The position numbers and the translations under genes were made by a program. A stretch of 6,607 nucleotides of DNA from assembly GCA_903939665.1 (NCBI GenBank), contig CAJAHZ010000344.1:1-6607 (forward strand). Reading direction: 5' to 3'. The stretch's first letter is position 1. Each line of letters begins with the position of its first letter. The notes beneath the pieces were generated by a model. The model saw nothing but the letters and a program-made list of their open reading frames with translations, was not told the DNA's origin and did not search any database. Below are positions 1-6,226 of the stretch, piece after piece. This DNA comes from an uncultured Pseudomonadota bacterium (GTDB lineage: Bacteria > Pseudomonadota > Gammaproteobacteria > Burkholderiales > Rhodocyclaceae).

Positions 1-1
1 G

Positions 2-130
2 GCGCTCTACCTGATCAGCACCGGCCAGCGCCACGCCCTCGCCGCACGCGGCGCATTGAGCTTCGGCGGCAACTGGGTGTGGCGCTGGAAGGACTGGATA
101 GACCGCCGTTTTATGAAGCGGTTTTCATAG
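2..130 (+). CDS. FAD-dependent NADH dehydrogenase-like oxidoreductase, C-terminal end (partial)
   Basis: The window opens inside a plus-strand reading frame of 42 codons ending in TAG at 128-130. The peptide begins ALYLISTGQRHALAARGA and continues through NWVWRWKDWIDRRFMKRFS. From family knowledge, the LYLISTG-plus-(V)WRWKDWIDRRFM ending is typical of the C terminus of FAD-binding pyridine nucleotide-disulphide oxidoreductases of the NADH dehydrogenase (Ndh)-like type, some of which are fused or adjacent to selenide, water dikinase (SelD). The FAD and NAD Rossmann motifs would lie upstream, outside the window, so neither the substrate nor a SelD link can be judged. The gene is convergent with the helicase gene and their 3' ends overlap by 6 bp. 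No terminator is visible between them. The identity is a recollection from a short tail and is moderately sure; the reading frame itself is clear. Confidence 0.6.
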   Translation, partial: ALYLISTGQRHALAARGALSFGGNWVWRWKDWIDRRFMKRFS

Positions 131-2605
131 CGCAGCGTTCTTTCCGCGCAAGGATTCGGCCAATAACGAGAGCGTATCGGCAATTTTTCTGGCGGTTTCC
201 GGAGGGGGCAAGGGCAGCTTGAGGCTGCGCGCCCCGCTCACCGAGTCGCGCTCTATCCAGGGGTGAGCCGGCGTTGCCGTATCGCCAGCCGCCGCCAGTG
301 CGGAGACGAACTGCGCGCCGAACTGGAGCAGTGCATTCCATGGGTCGACGACCTCGGCCGCTGGCGGTGATAGTTCACTTGCCTTGCGTAGCGCGTCCGC
401 CGGCGATGAGTCGACTTCTTCTTTGGCTGTAATGTCCGTCTCGCGCACCGGTTCGGCTGCGCCGGCATTGGCCATCTCTTCAGCCGGCGCCATCGCCTCA
501 CCTTCGCCCATGCGACCGGTGACGTTTTCGACGTCTTTCATGAAACGGTTCAAACGCGAGCCGCCAAAAGAAATCTCGCTGGTGCCGCCGTCAAGGATGC
601 CTGCCGACAGAGAGCGCTTGAACGCCAGTACGGAGAGCATGCCCTCCTCGATGGTGCCCTTGGCGACAAAATTGACGATCTGCACCGGCCGTTTCTGCCC
701 CATGCGATGAATGCGCGAGATACGCTGTTCGAGAATCGCCGGGTTCCACGGCAAATCCATGTTAATCAGCGTCGAGGCGTGTTGCAGATTGAGGCCGGTG
801 CTGCCGGCGTCGGTCGACAGGAAGACACGGCACGCAGGATCGTCACGAAAACGCTCAATCAGTGCCGGTCGTTTCTCCGATGGCACGCCGCCGTGAAAGC
901 TGACATAGCCAAAGCCACGCGCTTCCAGCCGACGAATTACGATGTCCTGGGTGCGCGTCCATTGCGAAAACACCACGGCCTTGGCATCCGGTTGCGCGAA
1001 CAGGTCGTCGAACAGCGCGGCCAGTTCATCGGCCTTGACTCCGTGGTCGCTTTCCTGATCAAGCAGATAGGTGCTGTTGCACGACATGCGCATGTTCTGC
1101 AGAGCGCAGGTGAGCCGCCGCTGATCCTTGTCCGAGAGAAACTTCGTCTTGCGCCAGCGCTGCACGATTTTTGATACGACCTCGGCGTTTTCCTGGTGAT
1201 AGCTCATCTGCAACTCGGTCATCGGCACCAGAAAATTCTGGTCGGTGCGTTCCGGCAGTTGCTTCAGCACTTCGTGCTTGCGGCGGCGAATCATCACCGG
1301 CGCCAGCGTTTCACCGATTTTCTCCAGCCCGGTGTAACCGGTCACGCGTCCGCCTTCATCCTTGAGTTGATGCTCATGCAGCAGCTTCCATGTTGGGCCG
1401 AGCCGATGCTGGTCGACGAACTGCACAATCGAGATCAACTCCTCCAGCTTGTTTTCCAGTGGTGTACCGGTCAGCACGATGGCATAGGCACTGTCGATGC
1501 GCTTGAGCGCCCGCGCGGCGATGGTGTTCCAGTTCTTGACGCGCTGCGCTTCGTCGACAATCACCAGCTCCGGCGCCCAGTCAGCAATCAGATCGAGATC
1601 GGGCTTGAGCTTCTCGTAGTTGGTGATCTTGCAGAAATCATCCGCGGCATAGTCCTTTTGGCGCTGCGCCCGGCCACCGGATAGCACCCGCGCCGCATTT
1701 TTGCCCTGCCGCCCGGAAAAGCGTGCGATTTCGCTCTGCCACTGGTATTTGAGCGAGGTCGGGCAGATCACCAGCACACGTGACACACCGAAATGCCGCG
1801 CCAGGATTTCTGCCGCTGCAATGGCCTGAATCGTCTTGCCCAGGCCCATTTCGTCGCCAATCAGCACGCGGCCGGCACGCACCGCAAACAAGGCGCCCTC
1901 GGCCTGATACGGGTAGAGCGGAACTTTGAGCAATTTCTTCAACGCCGGATCGGCTGCGCCACGTGGGAACAGACCATCAAGCAAATTGGCCCGGCGCGCC
2001 GCATCGCGTCGACCAGCGACAAAATCGAGCGCATCGTCGTAGGCACGCAGTTCGTGTCCGCTCTTAGCAACGGTCGCGAGGAAGCGTTCAAGAATATCGA
2101 AGCGCGCTTCCGCCAGCACCCAGTTGTGCGCCTCGTCAAACAGCAGCGTCGCCGCCTGCAGGATGGCCGGCGGGCAATCCGTGCCGGCACGAAAATAAAC
2201 CGCACGCTGGCAATCGTTGCGCAGATACAACTCGGAAAAAGCCGGCTGGTAGCCGCGCGTAAACGCCGTCTTCGCGCCACGCTTCTTCTCAAGCCGAGAT
2301 AGCGTGAATTCGATGTGCTTGCAAGTGCCCAGTTCGTTGGTGGCGTAATCGGGGCAGGCACAAAAGTTGTCGCCAGGGCGCTGGCCACGGATCGCCACGC
2401 GATAGTGCGTTTTCGACAGCGGATTGCTGACGCAAAATTCCGAGAAGAAAGGCTCCGCCCCGATGTTTTTCAAGCCGAATTCCTGTTCACGCCCGAACTG
2501 CCTGCGTAATGCGCGCTGCCAGTCAATCGGAGAAAGATCGATCGGCGCGTGAGTACGGGAAAGCTTCGCTTCCCTGGCCTTGGTGGGTTTTGCGTTGGGT
2601 TTCAT
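125..2605 (-). CDS. SNF2-family DEAD/DEAH-box helicase with N-terminal SWIM zinc finger
   Basis: Complete 826-aa superfamily 2 ATPase of the SNF2 type, expected to translocate on duplex DNA and remodel protein-DNA complexes in the cytoplasm. Visible in order: a SWIM-type zinc finger with C82, C84, C95 and H97 (CACP...GTCKH); Walker A GDEMGLGKT (250-258); a DEAQ Walker B (351-354); motif III LTGTPLEN (378-385); motif IV VVFSQWT (544-550); motif V STDAGSTGLNLQ (597-608); motif VI QRISRIHRMGQ (627-637) with its arginine finger. All catalytic motifs are intact. After about residue 690 comes an acidic, Ala/Glu/Pro-rich linker and then a 70-residue C-terminal segment (about 753-826, WNALLQFGAQFVSAL...HPWIERDS...) that I do not recognise. 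The ATG at 2603-2605 has only a weak Shine-Dalgarno (CAGG, 9 nt upstream). It is divergent from the abiE operon. Stand-alone SWIM-SNF2 proteins are common chromosomal genes in proteobacteria, so a defence role is not implied by adjacency. Specific partner and function unknown. Confidence 0.93.
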   Translation of the reverse strand: MKPNAKPTKAREAKLSRTHAPIDLSPIDWQRALRRQFGREQEFGLKNIGAEPFFSEFCVSNPLSKTHYRVAIRGQRPGDNFCACPDYATNELGTCKHIEFTLSRLEKKRGAKTAFTRGYQPAFSELYLRNDCQRAVYFRAGTDCPPAILQAATLLFDEAHNWVLAEARFDILERFLATVAKSGHELRAYDDALDFVAGRRDAARRANLLDGLFPRGAADPALKKLLKVPLYPYQAEGALFAVRAGRVLIGDEMGLGKTIQAIAAAEILARHFGVSRVLVICPTSLKYQWQSEIARFSGRQGKNAARVLSGGRAQRQKDYAADDFCKITNYEKLKPDLDLIADWAPELVIVDEAQRVKNWNTIAARALKRIDSAYAIVLTGTPLENKLEELISIVQFVDQHRLGPTWKLLHEHQLKDEGGRVTGYTGLEKIGETLAPVMIRRRKHEVLKQLPERTDQNFLVPMTELQMSYHQENAEVVSKIVQRWRKTKFLSDKDQRRLTCALQNMRMSCNSTYLLDQESDHGVKADELAALFDDLFAQPDAKAVVFSQWTRTQDIVIRRLEARGFGYVSFHGGVPSEKRPALIERFRDDPACRVFLSTDAGSTGLNLQHASTLINMDLPWNPAILEQRISRIHRMGQKRPVQIVNFVAKGTIEEGMLSVLAFKRSLSAGILDGGTSEISFGGSRLNRFMKDVENVTGRMGEGEAMAPAEEMANAGAAEPVRETDITAKEEVDSSPADALRKASELSPPAAEVVDPWNALLQFGAQFVSALAAAGDTATPAHPWIERDSVSGARSLKLPLPPPETARKIADTLSLLAESLRGKNAAL

Positions 2606-2658
2606 GTGGGTTTGCCTGATTACGAAGGTCGAAATTGACGCGGGCTACAGATGGGTGT

Positions 2659-2671
2659 GAACATTTTGTTC
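2659..2671. promoter_or_regulatory. Short palindrome upstream of the helicase gene
   Basis: GAACA-TTT-TGTTC is a perfect 5-bp inverted repeat with a 3-nt centre, about 54 bp upstream of the helicase start codon. GTG and CAC flank it and extend the symmetry imperfectly. Its position in the divergent intergenic region (2606-2816) would suit an operator for the helicase gene. No convincing -35/-10 pair for the minus strand was found beside it, and a short A/T-centred palindrome can arise by chance, so this is only a candidate site. Confidence 0.2.
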
Positions 2672-2774
2672 CACGGCATTGAATAGGAATCCGCCACGCA
2701 CGGCAAGCGGCGCAGCGCAGCGCAAATAGTCAATCGTTCGCTTCAGCCCCCAGGAACGCTCCCCCCTTGTTCAA

Positions 2775-2802
2775 TGTCAGAAAGTAACATAAGCTTCTGA
2801 CA
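2775..2802. promoter_or_regulatory. Candidate AbiEi operator: perfect 8-bp inverted repeat upstream of abiEi
   Basis: TGTCAGAA (2775-2782) and TTCTGACA (2795-2802) are exact reverse complements separated by 12 nt. Arm centres lie 20 bp apart, about two helical turns, which suits two winged-helix proteins binding the same DNA face. The repeat ends 14 bp before the abiEi start codon and 3 bp before its ribosome binding site. A -35-like TTGTTC (2767-2772) sits just upstream, with weak -10 candidates (CATAAG/TAAGCT) inside the repeat, so a bound protein would block the promoter. Known of the family: AbiEi antitoxins studied elsewhere repress their own operon by binding inverted repeats in the promoter. 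That this protein binds this repeat is inference. Confidence 0.6.
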
Positions 2803-2805
2803 AAC

Positions 2806-2811
2806 AGAGGT
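2806..2811 (+). promoter_or_regulatory. Ribosome binding site deciding the GTG start of abiEi
   Basis: AGAGGT lies 5 nt before the GTG at 2817, a normal spacing. The only nearby alternative, an in-frame ATG at 2826, would be 14 nt away, which is too far. This favours the GTG start and the N terminus MNTMPETILL. Confidence 0.55.
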
Positions 2812-2816
2812 GCCTT

Positions 2817-3413
2817 GTGAACACAATGCCTGAAACCATCCTGCTACATGCCCAATCCCTGCCCGAGGGCAGCGTACTGTCGCCCAAAGAATTCCTGCAC
2901 CTGGGGAGCCGGGCCGCCATTGATCAGGCGCTTTCCCGGCTGGCCAGAGAAGGCAAATTGTTGCGTGTATCGCGCGGAGTCTATGTTGCCCCGATATCCA
3001 GCCGATTCGGGGCGCGCCCGCCCGCGCCAGAGAAGGTGGTCGAATCCTTGGCTGCGCAGAATGGCGACGTGGTCGCCGCGCACGGCGCCACAGCAGCCAA
3101 CGCCTTGGGACTAACCCGTCAGGTGCCCATCCGCGAGGTTTACCTGACGTCCGGGCGCACCCGGAAACTGAAACTTGGCCGCTCTGAAGTGCTGATTAAG
3201 CACGTACCGCGCTGGATGCTGTCCTTGGGCAATGGCCCGACTGGTGCAGCCGTTCGTGCTCTGGCCTGGATGGGGCCGGCCCATGTCGAAAAATCGTTGG
3301 CGACCTTGCACAGCACACTGTCTCCATCGGAATGGCGTGAATTGGCCGCCGCACGAGCCGCACTGCCGTCCTGGATAGCGCGCGCAATCGGTGAAGAAGC
3401 CACCCGTGACTGA
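2817..3413 (+). CDS. abiEi: AbiEi-type antitoxin / transcriptional repressor (DUF6088-like)
   Basis: 198-aa protein with an N-terminal winged-helix domain at about residues 15-58. The recognition region (SRAAIDQALSRLAREGKL) leads into a wing with LLRVSRGVYVAP, the usual signature of AbiEi/DUF6088 antitoxins. The rest (about 66-198) matches the general pattern of the AbiEi C-terminal domain (VVAAHGATAANALGLT, then REVYLTSGRTRKLKLG). In type IV AbiE systems this protein neutralises the AbiEii toxin without stable binding to it and represses the operon. The start is GTG, supported by the ribosome binding site at 2806-2811. It is first in the operon, directly behind the inverted repeat at 2775-2802, and overlaps abiEii at its 3' end. 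Length is in the range for the family and no frame damage is seen. Family assignment is from motif pattern and context; the pairing with the next gene makes it strong. Confidence 0.85.
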   Translation: MNTMPETILLHAQSLPEGSVLSPKEFLHLGSRAAIDQALSRLAREGKLLRVSRGVYVAPISSRFGARPPAPEKVVESLAAQNGDVVAAHGATAANALGLTRQVPIREVYLTSGRTRKLKLGRSEVLIKHVPRWMLSLGNGPTGAAVRALAWMGPAHVEKSLATLHSTLSPSEWRELAAARAALPSWIARAIGEEATRD

Positions 3414-4443
3414 AGCATTCCTCAAGCTCAGCAGGGACGATCAGCGCGAAGTTCTGGAACTGGTCCGGGAGAGAACGGATCGCCCGACGCACCTTCTCGA
3501 AAAAGACGTATGGGTGGTCTGGGCCTTGGGTGCTCTCTTCGAATCATCGCTGGCAGCCGACTTGACCTTCAAGGGCGGCACCTCCTTGTCCAAGGCCTAC
3601 AAGGTCATCGATCGCTTCTCCGAGGATATCGACCTCACTTACGACATTCGCAAACTGATCGAAGACCTGATCGGCAGTGATGGGAGTTTGCCGGGCAGCC
3701 GTAGTCAGGCCGACAAATGGACCCGGGCCGTGCGTGACCGCCTGCCAGAGTGGATTGCCACCAACGTATGCCCGGTCATTGAGGCTGCGCTTGCCCGTGA
3801 AAAAATGGAGGCCAGGCTCGAAATTGGTGGCGCGGGGAACGACAAGCTGATGTTGCACTATCCCGCACTCAAGCGCGGCACCGGCTATGTTGCGCCGATG
3901 ATCACGCTGGAGTTCGGCGGGCGCGCCACCGGCGAGCCGCACCAGGTACTGCCCATCACCTGCGACATGGACGGGCATGTTCCGAACGTCTCATTTCCCA
4001 CCGCATCCCCTCTGGTCATGAGTGTGGCCCGGACCTTTTGGGAAAAGGCAACAGCGGCACACGTCTATTGCGCACAAAGACGCATACGCAGCGAACGCTA
4101 CGCACGCCATTGGCACGATCTGGCCGCACTTGGGCGCAGCCCATTCTTTACTGGCGTGATTGAAGATCGCGCTGTGGCCGCTGCCGTTGCGCAGCACAAA
4201 TCGTTATTTTTCATCGAGAAGAATAGTGTTGGCGGCGTTATCGACTACCTTCCGGCTGTGACCGGACATCTGAACATCGTCCCCGGTGGCGATGCATGTA
4301 GCGCATTGGCCGATGATTACGCGAACATGTGCGCAGACCAGATCATGCTCGGTGAAGCCCTTACCTTTGAACAACTGATGCAGGCTTGCCGTGAAGTCGA
4401 GAGTCAGGCGAACAAGGCTGCCAGTCGAATAACGCACGCATGA
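3391..4443 (+). CDS. abiEii: AbiEii/AbiGii-family nucleotidyltransferase toxin
   Basis: 350-aa protein of the DNA polymerase beta-like nucleotidyltransferase fold. The signature is clear: LLEKDVWVVWALGALF (35-50), motif I KGGTSLSKAY (61-70), and the metal-binding SEDIDLTYD (77-85) with D79 and D81. Further conserved positions are EFGGR (174-178), RTFWEK (214-219) and RHWHDLAAL (239-247). In the family these enzymes use nucleotides to stop growth; related mycobacterial MenT toxins modify tRNA 3' ends. The substrate here cannot be told from sequence. The listed GTG at 3391 overlaps abiEi by 23 bp; a second in-frame GTG at 3406 would give an 8-bp overlap (GTGACTGA) and the N terminus MTEAFLKLS. 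GAAGAAG (3393-3399) could serve the second start, which I find at least as likely. Expression is probably coupled to abiEi. All catalytic motifs are present, so the toxin looks functional. Confidence 0.88.
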   Translation: MKKPPVTEAFLKLSRDDQREVLELVRERTDRPTHLLEKDVWVVWALGALFESSLAADLTFKGGTSLSKAYKVIDRFSEDIDLTYDIRKLIEDLIGSDGSLPGSRSQADKWTRAVRDRLPEWIATNVCPVIEAALAREKMEARLEIGGAGNDKLMLHYPALKRGTGYVAPMITLEFGGRATGEPHQVLPITCDMDGHVPNVSFPTASPLVMSVARTFWEKATAAHVYCAQRRIRSERYARHWHDLAALGRSPFFTGVIEDRAVAAAVAQHKSLFFIEKNSVGGVIDYLPAVTGHLNIVPGGDACSALADDYANMCADQIMLGEALTFEQLMQACREVESQANKAASRITHA

Positions 4444-4829
4444 GCGCTGTGAACAATGCAGCCGAGTTGTTCAGGCACGTCACACCACCGCGCATCGAAG
4501 AAATCCAGTCGGCGCTGGCGCAACTGGCCGAGTGGGGCAACCTCGAATCACAACCCGACACCGGACGTGTAGCAAGCATCAGCGACTTCTACCGGGCGCG
4601 CTGCTTGTACCGATTATCGCAAGGTGGCGAGGCGGTGGAGTCGGCCCTTGCGGTATTCGAGCGTGCACTTCAACACCGGGCCGGGTTGCAGACCATCGCG
4701 CTGGAAGATCAGTTGCCGCAGGCCCCATCAGATCGATCGCGGGAAGATTTCCCGATCTTTGTGGCAAGCCAATCCTTACAATCGCGCCGCCGCGATATTT
4801 TTTTGAGTGCTGAAATAAAATTTTCGTGA
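4440..4829 (+). pseudogene. jetA: Truncated jetA remnant (type II Wadjet, TIGR02677/DUF2397 family)
   Basis: 129-codon frame starting at an ATG that overlaps the abiEii stop (ATGA, 4440-4443). Residues 18-90 carry the pattern I know from TIGR02677/DUF2397 proteins: ALAQLAEWGNLESQPDT, then RVASISDFYRARCLYRLS, then GEAVESALAVFERAL, ending LQTIALED. This family is JetA of type II Wadjet, the kleisin-like subunit that bridges the SMC protein JetC in complexes that cut circular plasmids. Intact members are several hundred residues long; here the similarity stops after ALED (about 4709). The remaining 39 residues are unrelated, and the last 16 or so are read through an intrinsic terminator. LFRHV (10-14) is followed at once by PPRIEE, where I expect about 40 further residues (the YR.IM..F..AK....HLRP stretch), so an internal deletion is also likely. 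No jetB, jetC or jetD follows. A functional kleisin cannot be made; a short stable peptide is possible. Confidence 0.72.
4780..4804 (+). terminator. Intrinsic terminator inside the jetA remnant frame
   Basis: ATCGCG (4781-4786) pairs perfectly with CGCGAT (4791-4796) around a CCGC loop. It is followed by A and then seven T residues (4798-4804), the standard form of a rho-independent terminator on the plus strand. It would end transcription of the abiE operon about 100 bp before the histidine kinase gene. It lies inside the open tail of the remnant, which argues that this tail was originally non-coding. It may be the ancestral terminator of the longer operon, brought close by the deletion (inference). 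Confidence 0.65.
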
Positions 4830-4892
4830 ATCTCATTCGTCAATGCTTGTCGCAGGACGAAAAGCCGGCCAACATGCCGCTTTCCTTATCAC

Positions 4893-4898
4893 AGGAGG
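4893..4898 (+). promoter_or_regulatory. Strong ribosome binding site for the histidine kinase GTG start
   Basis: AGGAGG is a full Shine-Dalgarno core 8 nt before the GTG at 4907, which settles the start of the kinase. The short gap between the remnant stop and this site (4830-4892) holds no convincing -35/-10 pair. An A/T-rich patch at 4797-4824 could contribute to a promoter. Confidence 0.7.
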
Positions 4899-4906
4899 CC
4901 TGATCC

Positions 4907-6226
4907 GTGGATCTCAGACGACGGCTGGTTGCCTATCTCGGTGCATTGGTCTTCTGCCTCTTGCTGGTGACTGCGGTAGTCAGCTTTTATTCAGTCCGTG
5001 ATGACGCCGCTGCTGAAGTTCTGGCCTCGGAACGCCTCGCCCGGGCGATGCTGGCTGCCGGCGAGCTCGGGTATGGCCACGATCCGGTCGAGGCTAAAGC
5101 CCGACTTGAGGCGGTGCTGGCAGAAGGCCCCCTGCGGCATCTGCACGTCAGTCTGGCCGGTGATGGATCGCCAGCCGCCCCGGCCAGCGAAGGTCTGGCT
5201 GGATGGCTGGCCTCGCTGCTCGGCGCTGGCTCGACCGGCGAGGTTTATCGCATCCGTTTTCAAAACGCTGAACTGCTGATTACCCCCAATTCGAGTTCGG
5301 AAATTGATGAAATCCTGCAGGACGCGCTTCGTCTTTTCGTTACGTTGGCGCTTTTTTCGGTCGCCACCCTGATCGTCGCCTGGCGCGCAGCCGATCACGC
5401 GCTGGCACCGGTTCGGAAGCTGGAGGAAGGGCTGGAACGTCTGGCCGATGGCGAACAGAAAGCCAATCTGCCGGCTTTTGAATTGCGGGAGTTTTCCCGG
5501 GTGGCTTCGGCCATTGATCATCTTGCCAGTTCGCTGGAAGAAGCACGACGCGGCCAGCGCCAACTGGCGCAGGAGCTGATCAGCGTTCAGGAAGCAGAGC
5601 GCCGGCAACTGGCGGCCGAACTGCACGACGAAATGGGCCAGATGCTGACGGCTATCGGTGTAACGGCGGCTTATCTCGAACGCCACGGACAGGAAATCGC
5701 GCCGCAAAACGTGGTGAGCTACGGGCGCGAACTTCAGCAGGATGTGCGCACCGTCGGCGCACAATTGCGCAGCATCCTCCGGCGATTACGACCGTACGGT
5801 CTTGATGGCCTCTGTATTGACGATGCCTTGCACGAACTGCTGGAGGGCTGGCAGCAGCGTGAGGCCGGTATCCACTTCGACCTGAAGCTGACGGCCGCCT
5901 TGCCTCCGGTCAGCCAGGAGATCGCGCTGGTTCTCTACCGCGTCGTTCAGGAGGCGCTCACCAATGTCGTCCGTCATAGCCAGGCAACCGACTGCCAGGT
6001 GACGCTGAGCAGCGACGGAGGAACGCTTGCGCTGTCGATTGCCGACAACGGCTGCGGTCACCCGGCCGAAGTGGTCAAACGCATGGGCGTCGGGCTGCTC
6101 GGCATGCGCGAACGTTTGTCCATGGTCGGCGGCAGGCTCAGCTTTGTCGCGCAGGAAACACGGGGCTTGCGCCTGGCTGTGAGCATTCCGCTCACGGCTT
6201 TGGACCCAGCGGAAACCGCAAAATGA
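4907..6226 (+). CDS. Membrane sensor histidine kinase, NarX/UhpB type (HisKA_3), MoxY-like
   Basis: 439-aa inner-membrane sensor kinase. Visible in order: transmembrane helix 1 (about 7-27, LVAYLGALVFCLLLVTAVVSF region); a periplasmic segment of about 110 residues (28-140); transmembrane helix 2 (about 141-159); a HAMP linker (about 160-212); a HisKA_3 dimerisation helix with ERRQLAAELHDEMGQ, where H240 is the phosphoacceptor followed by D241 and E242; and a GHKL ATPase domain with N-box EALTNVVRH (349-357, N353), DNGCG (380-384) and GVGLLGMRER (394-403). All catalytic motifs are intact. Periplasmic layout and length resemble LapD_MoxY_N-type sensors such as MoxY, but the ligand is not evident. 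It starts at GTG behind AGGAGG and overlaps the response regulator by 4 bp (ATGA), so the two are one operon and near-certain partners. It follows the terminator at 4780-4804, so it is probably a transcription unit separate from abiE. Confidence 0.92.
   Translation: MDLRRRLVAYLGALVFCLLLVTAVVSFYSVRDDAAAEVLASERLARAMLAAGELGYGHDPVEAKARLEAVLAEGPLRHLHVSLAGDGSPAAPASEGLAGWLASLLGAGSTGEVYRIRFQNAELLITPNSSSEIDEILQDALRLFVTLALFSVATLIVAWRAADHALAPVRKLEEGLERLADGEQKANLPAFELREFSRVASAIDHLASSLEEARRGQRQLAQELISVQEAERRQLAAELHDEMGQMLTAIGVTAAYLERHGQEIAPQNVVSYGRELQQDVRTVGAQLRSILRRLRPYGLDGLCIDDALHELLEGWQQREAGIHFDLKLTAALPPVSQEIALVLYRVVQEALTNVVRHSQATDCQVTLSSDGGTLALSIADNGCGHPAEVVKRMGVGLLGMRERLSMVGGRLSFVAQETRGLRLAVSIPLTALDPAETAK

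Noticed and set aside
707..2302. Several plus-strand open frames (707-1174, 1196-1684, 1793-2302) opposite the helicase gene
   Set aside because: They are antisense to a gene with every SNF2 motif intact and show no recognisable domain; long antisense frames are expected in high-GC sequence.
125..2605. The SNF2 helicase as part of the defence system
   Set aside because: It is on the opposite strand, has its own upstream region, and resembles stand-alone chromosomal SWIM-SNF2 proteins; no methylase, phospholipase D-like or other DISARM-type partner is nearby.
2710..2724. Three tandem GCGCA units in the intergenic region
   Set aside because: Only 15 bp of simple repeat, with no flanking copies or linked structure; likely chance or slippage.
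4740..4754. CGGGAA-GAT-TTCCCG hairpin in the remnant tail
   Set aside because: The stem is short, is followed only by a few scattered T residues, and is less convincing than the terminator 27 bp downstream.
4777..4782. TACAAT as a -10 element for the histidine kinase operon
   Set aside because: No acceptable -35 lies 16-18 bp upstream, and the transcript would start inside the terminator stem.
4991..5764. 257-codon minus-strand frame opposite the histidine kinase
   Set aside because: It lies wholly within a well-supported kinase gene, has no family resemblance, and is a GC-driven shadow.
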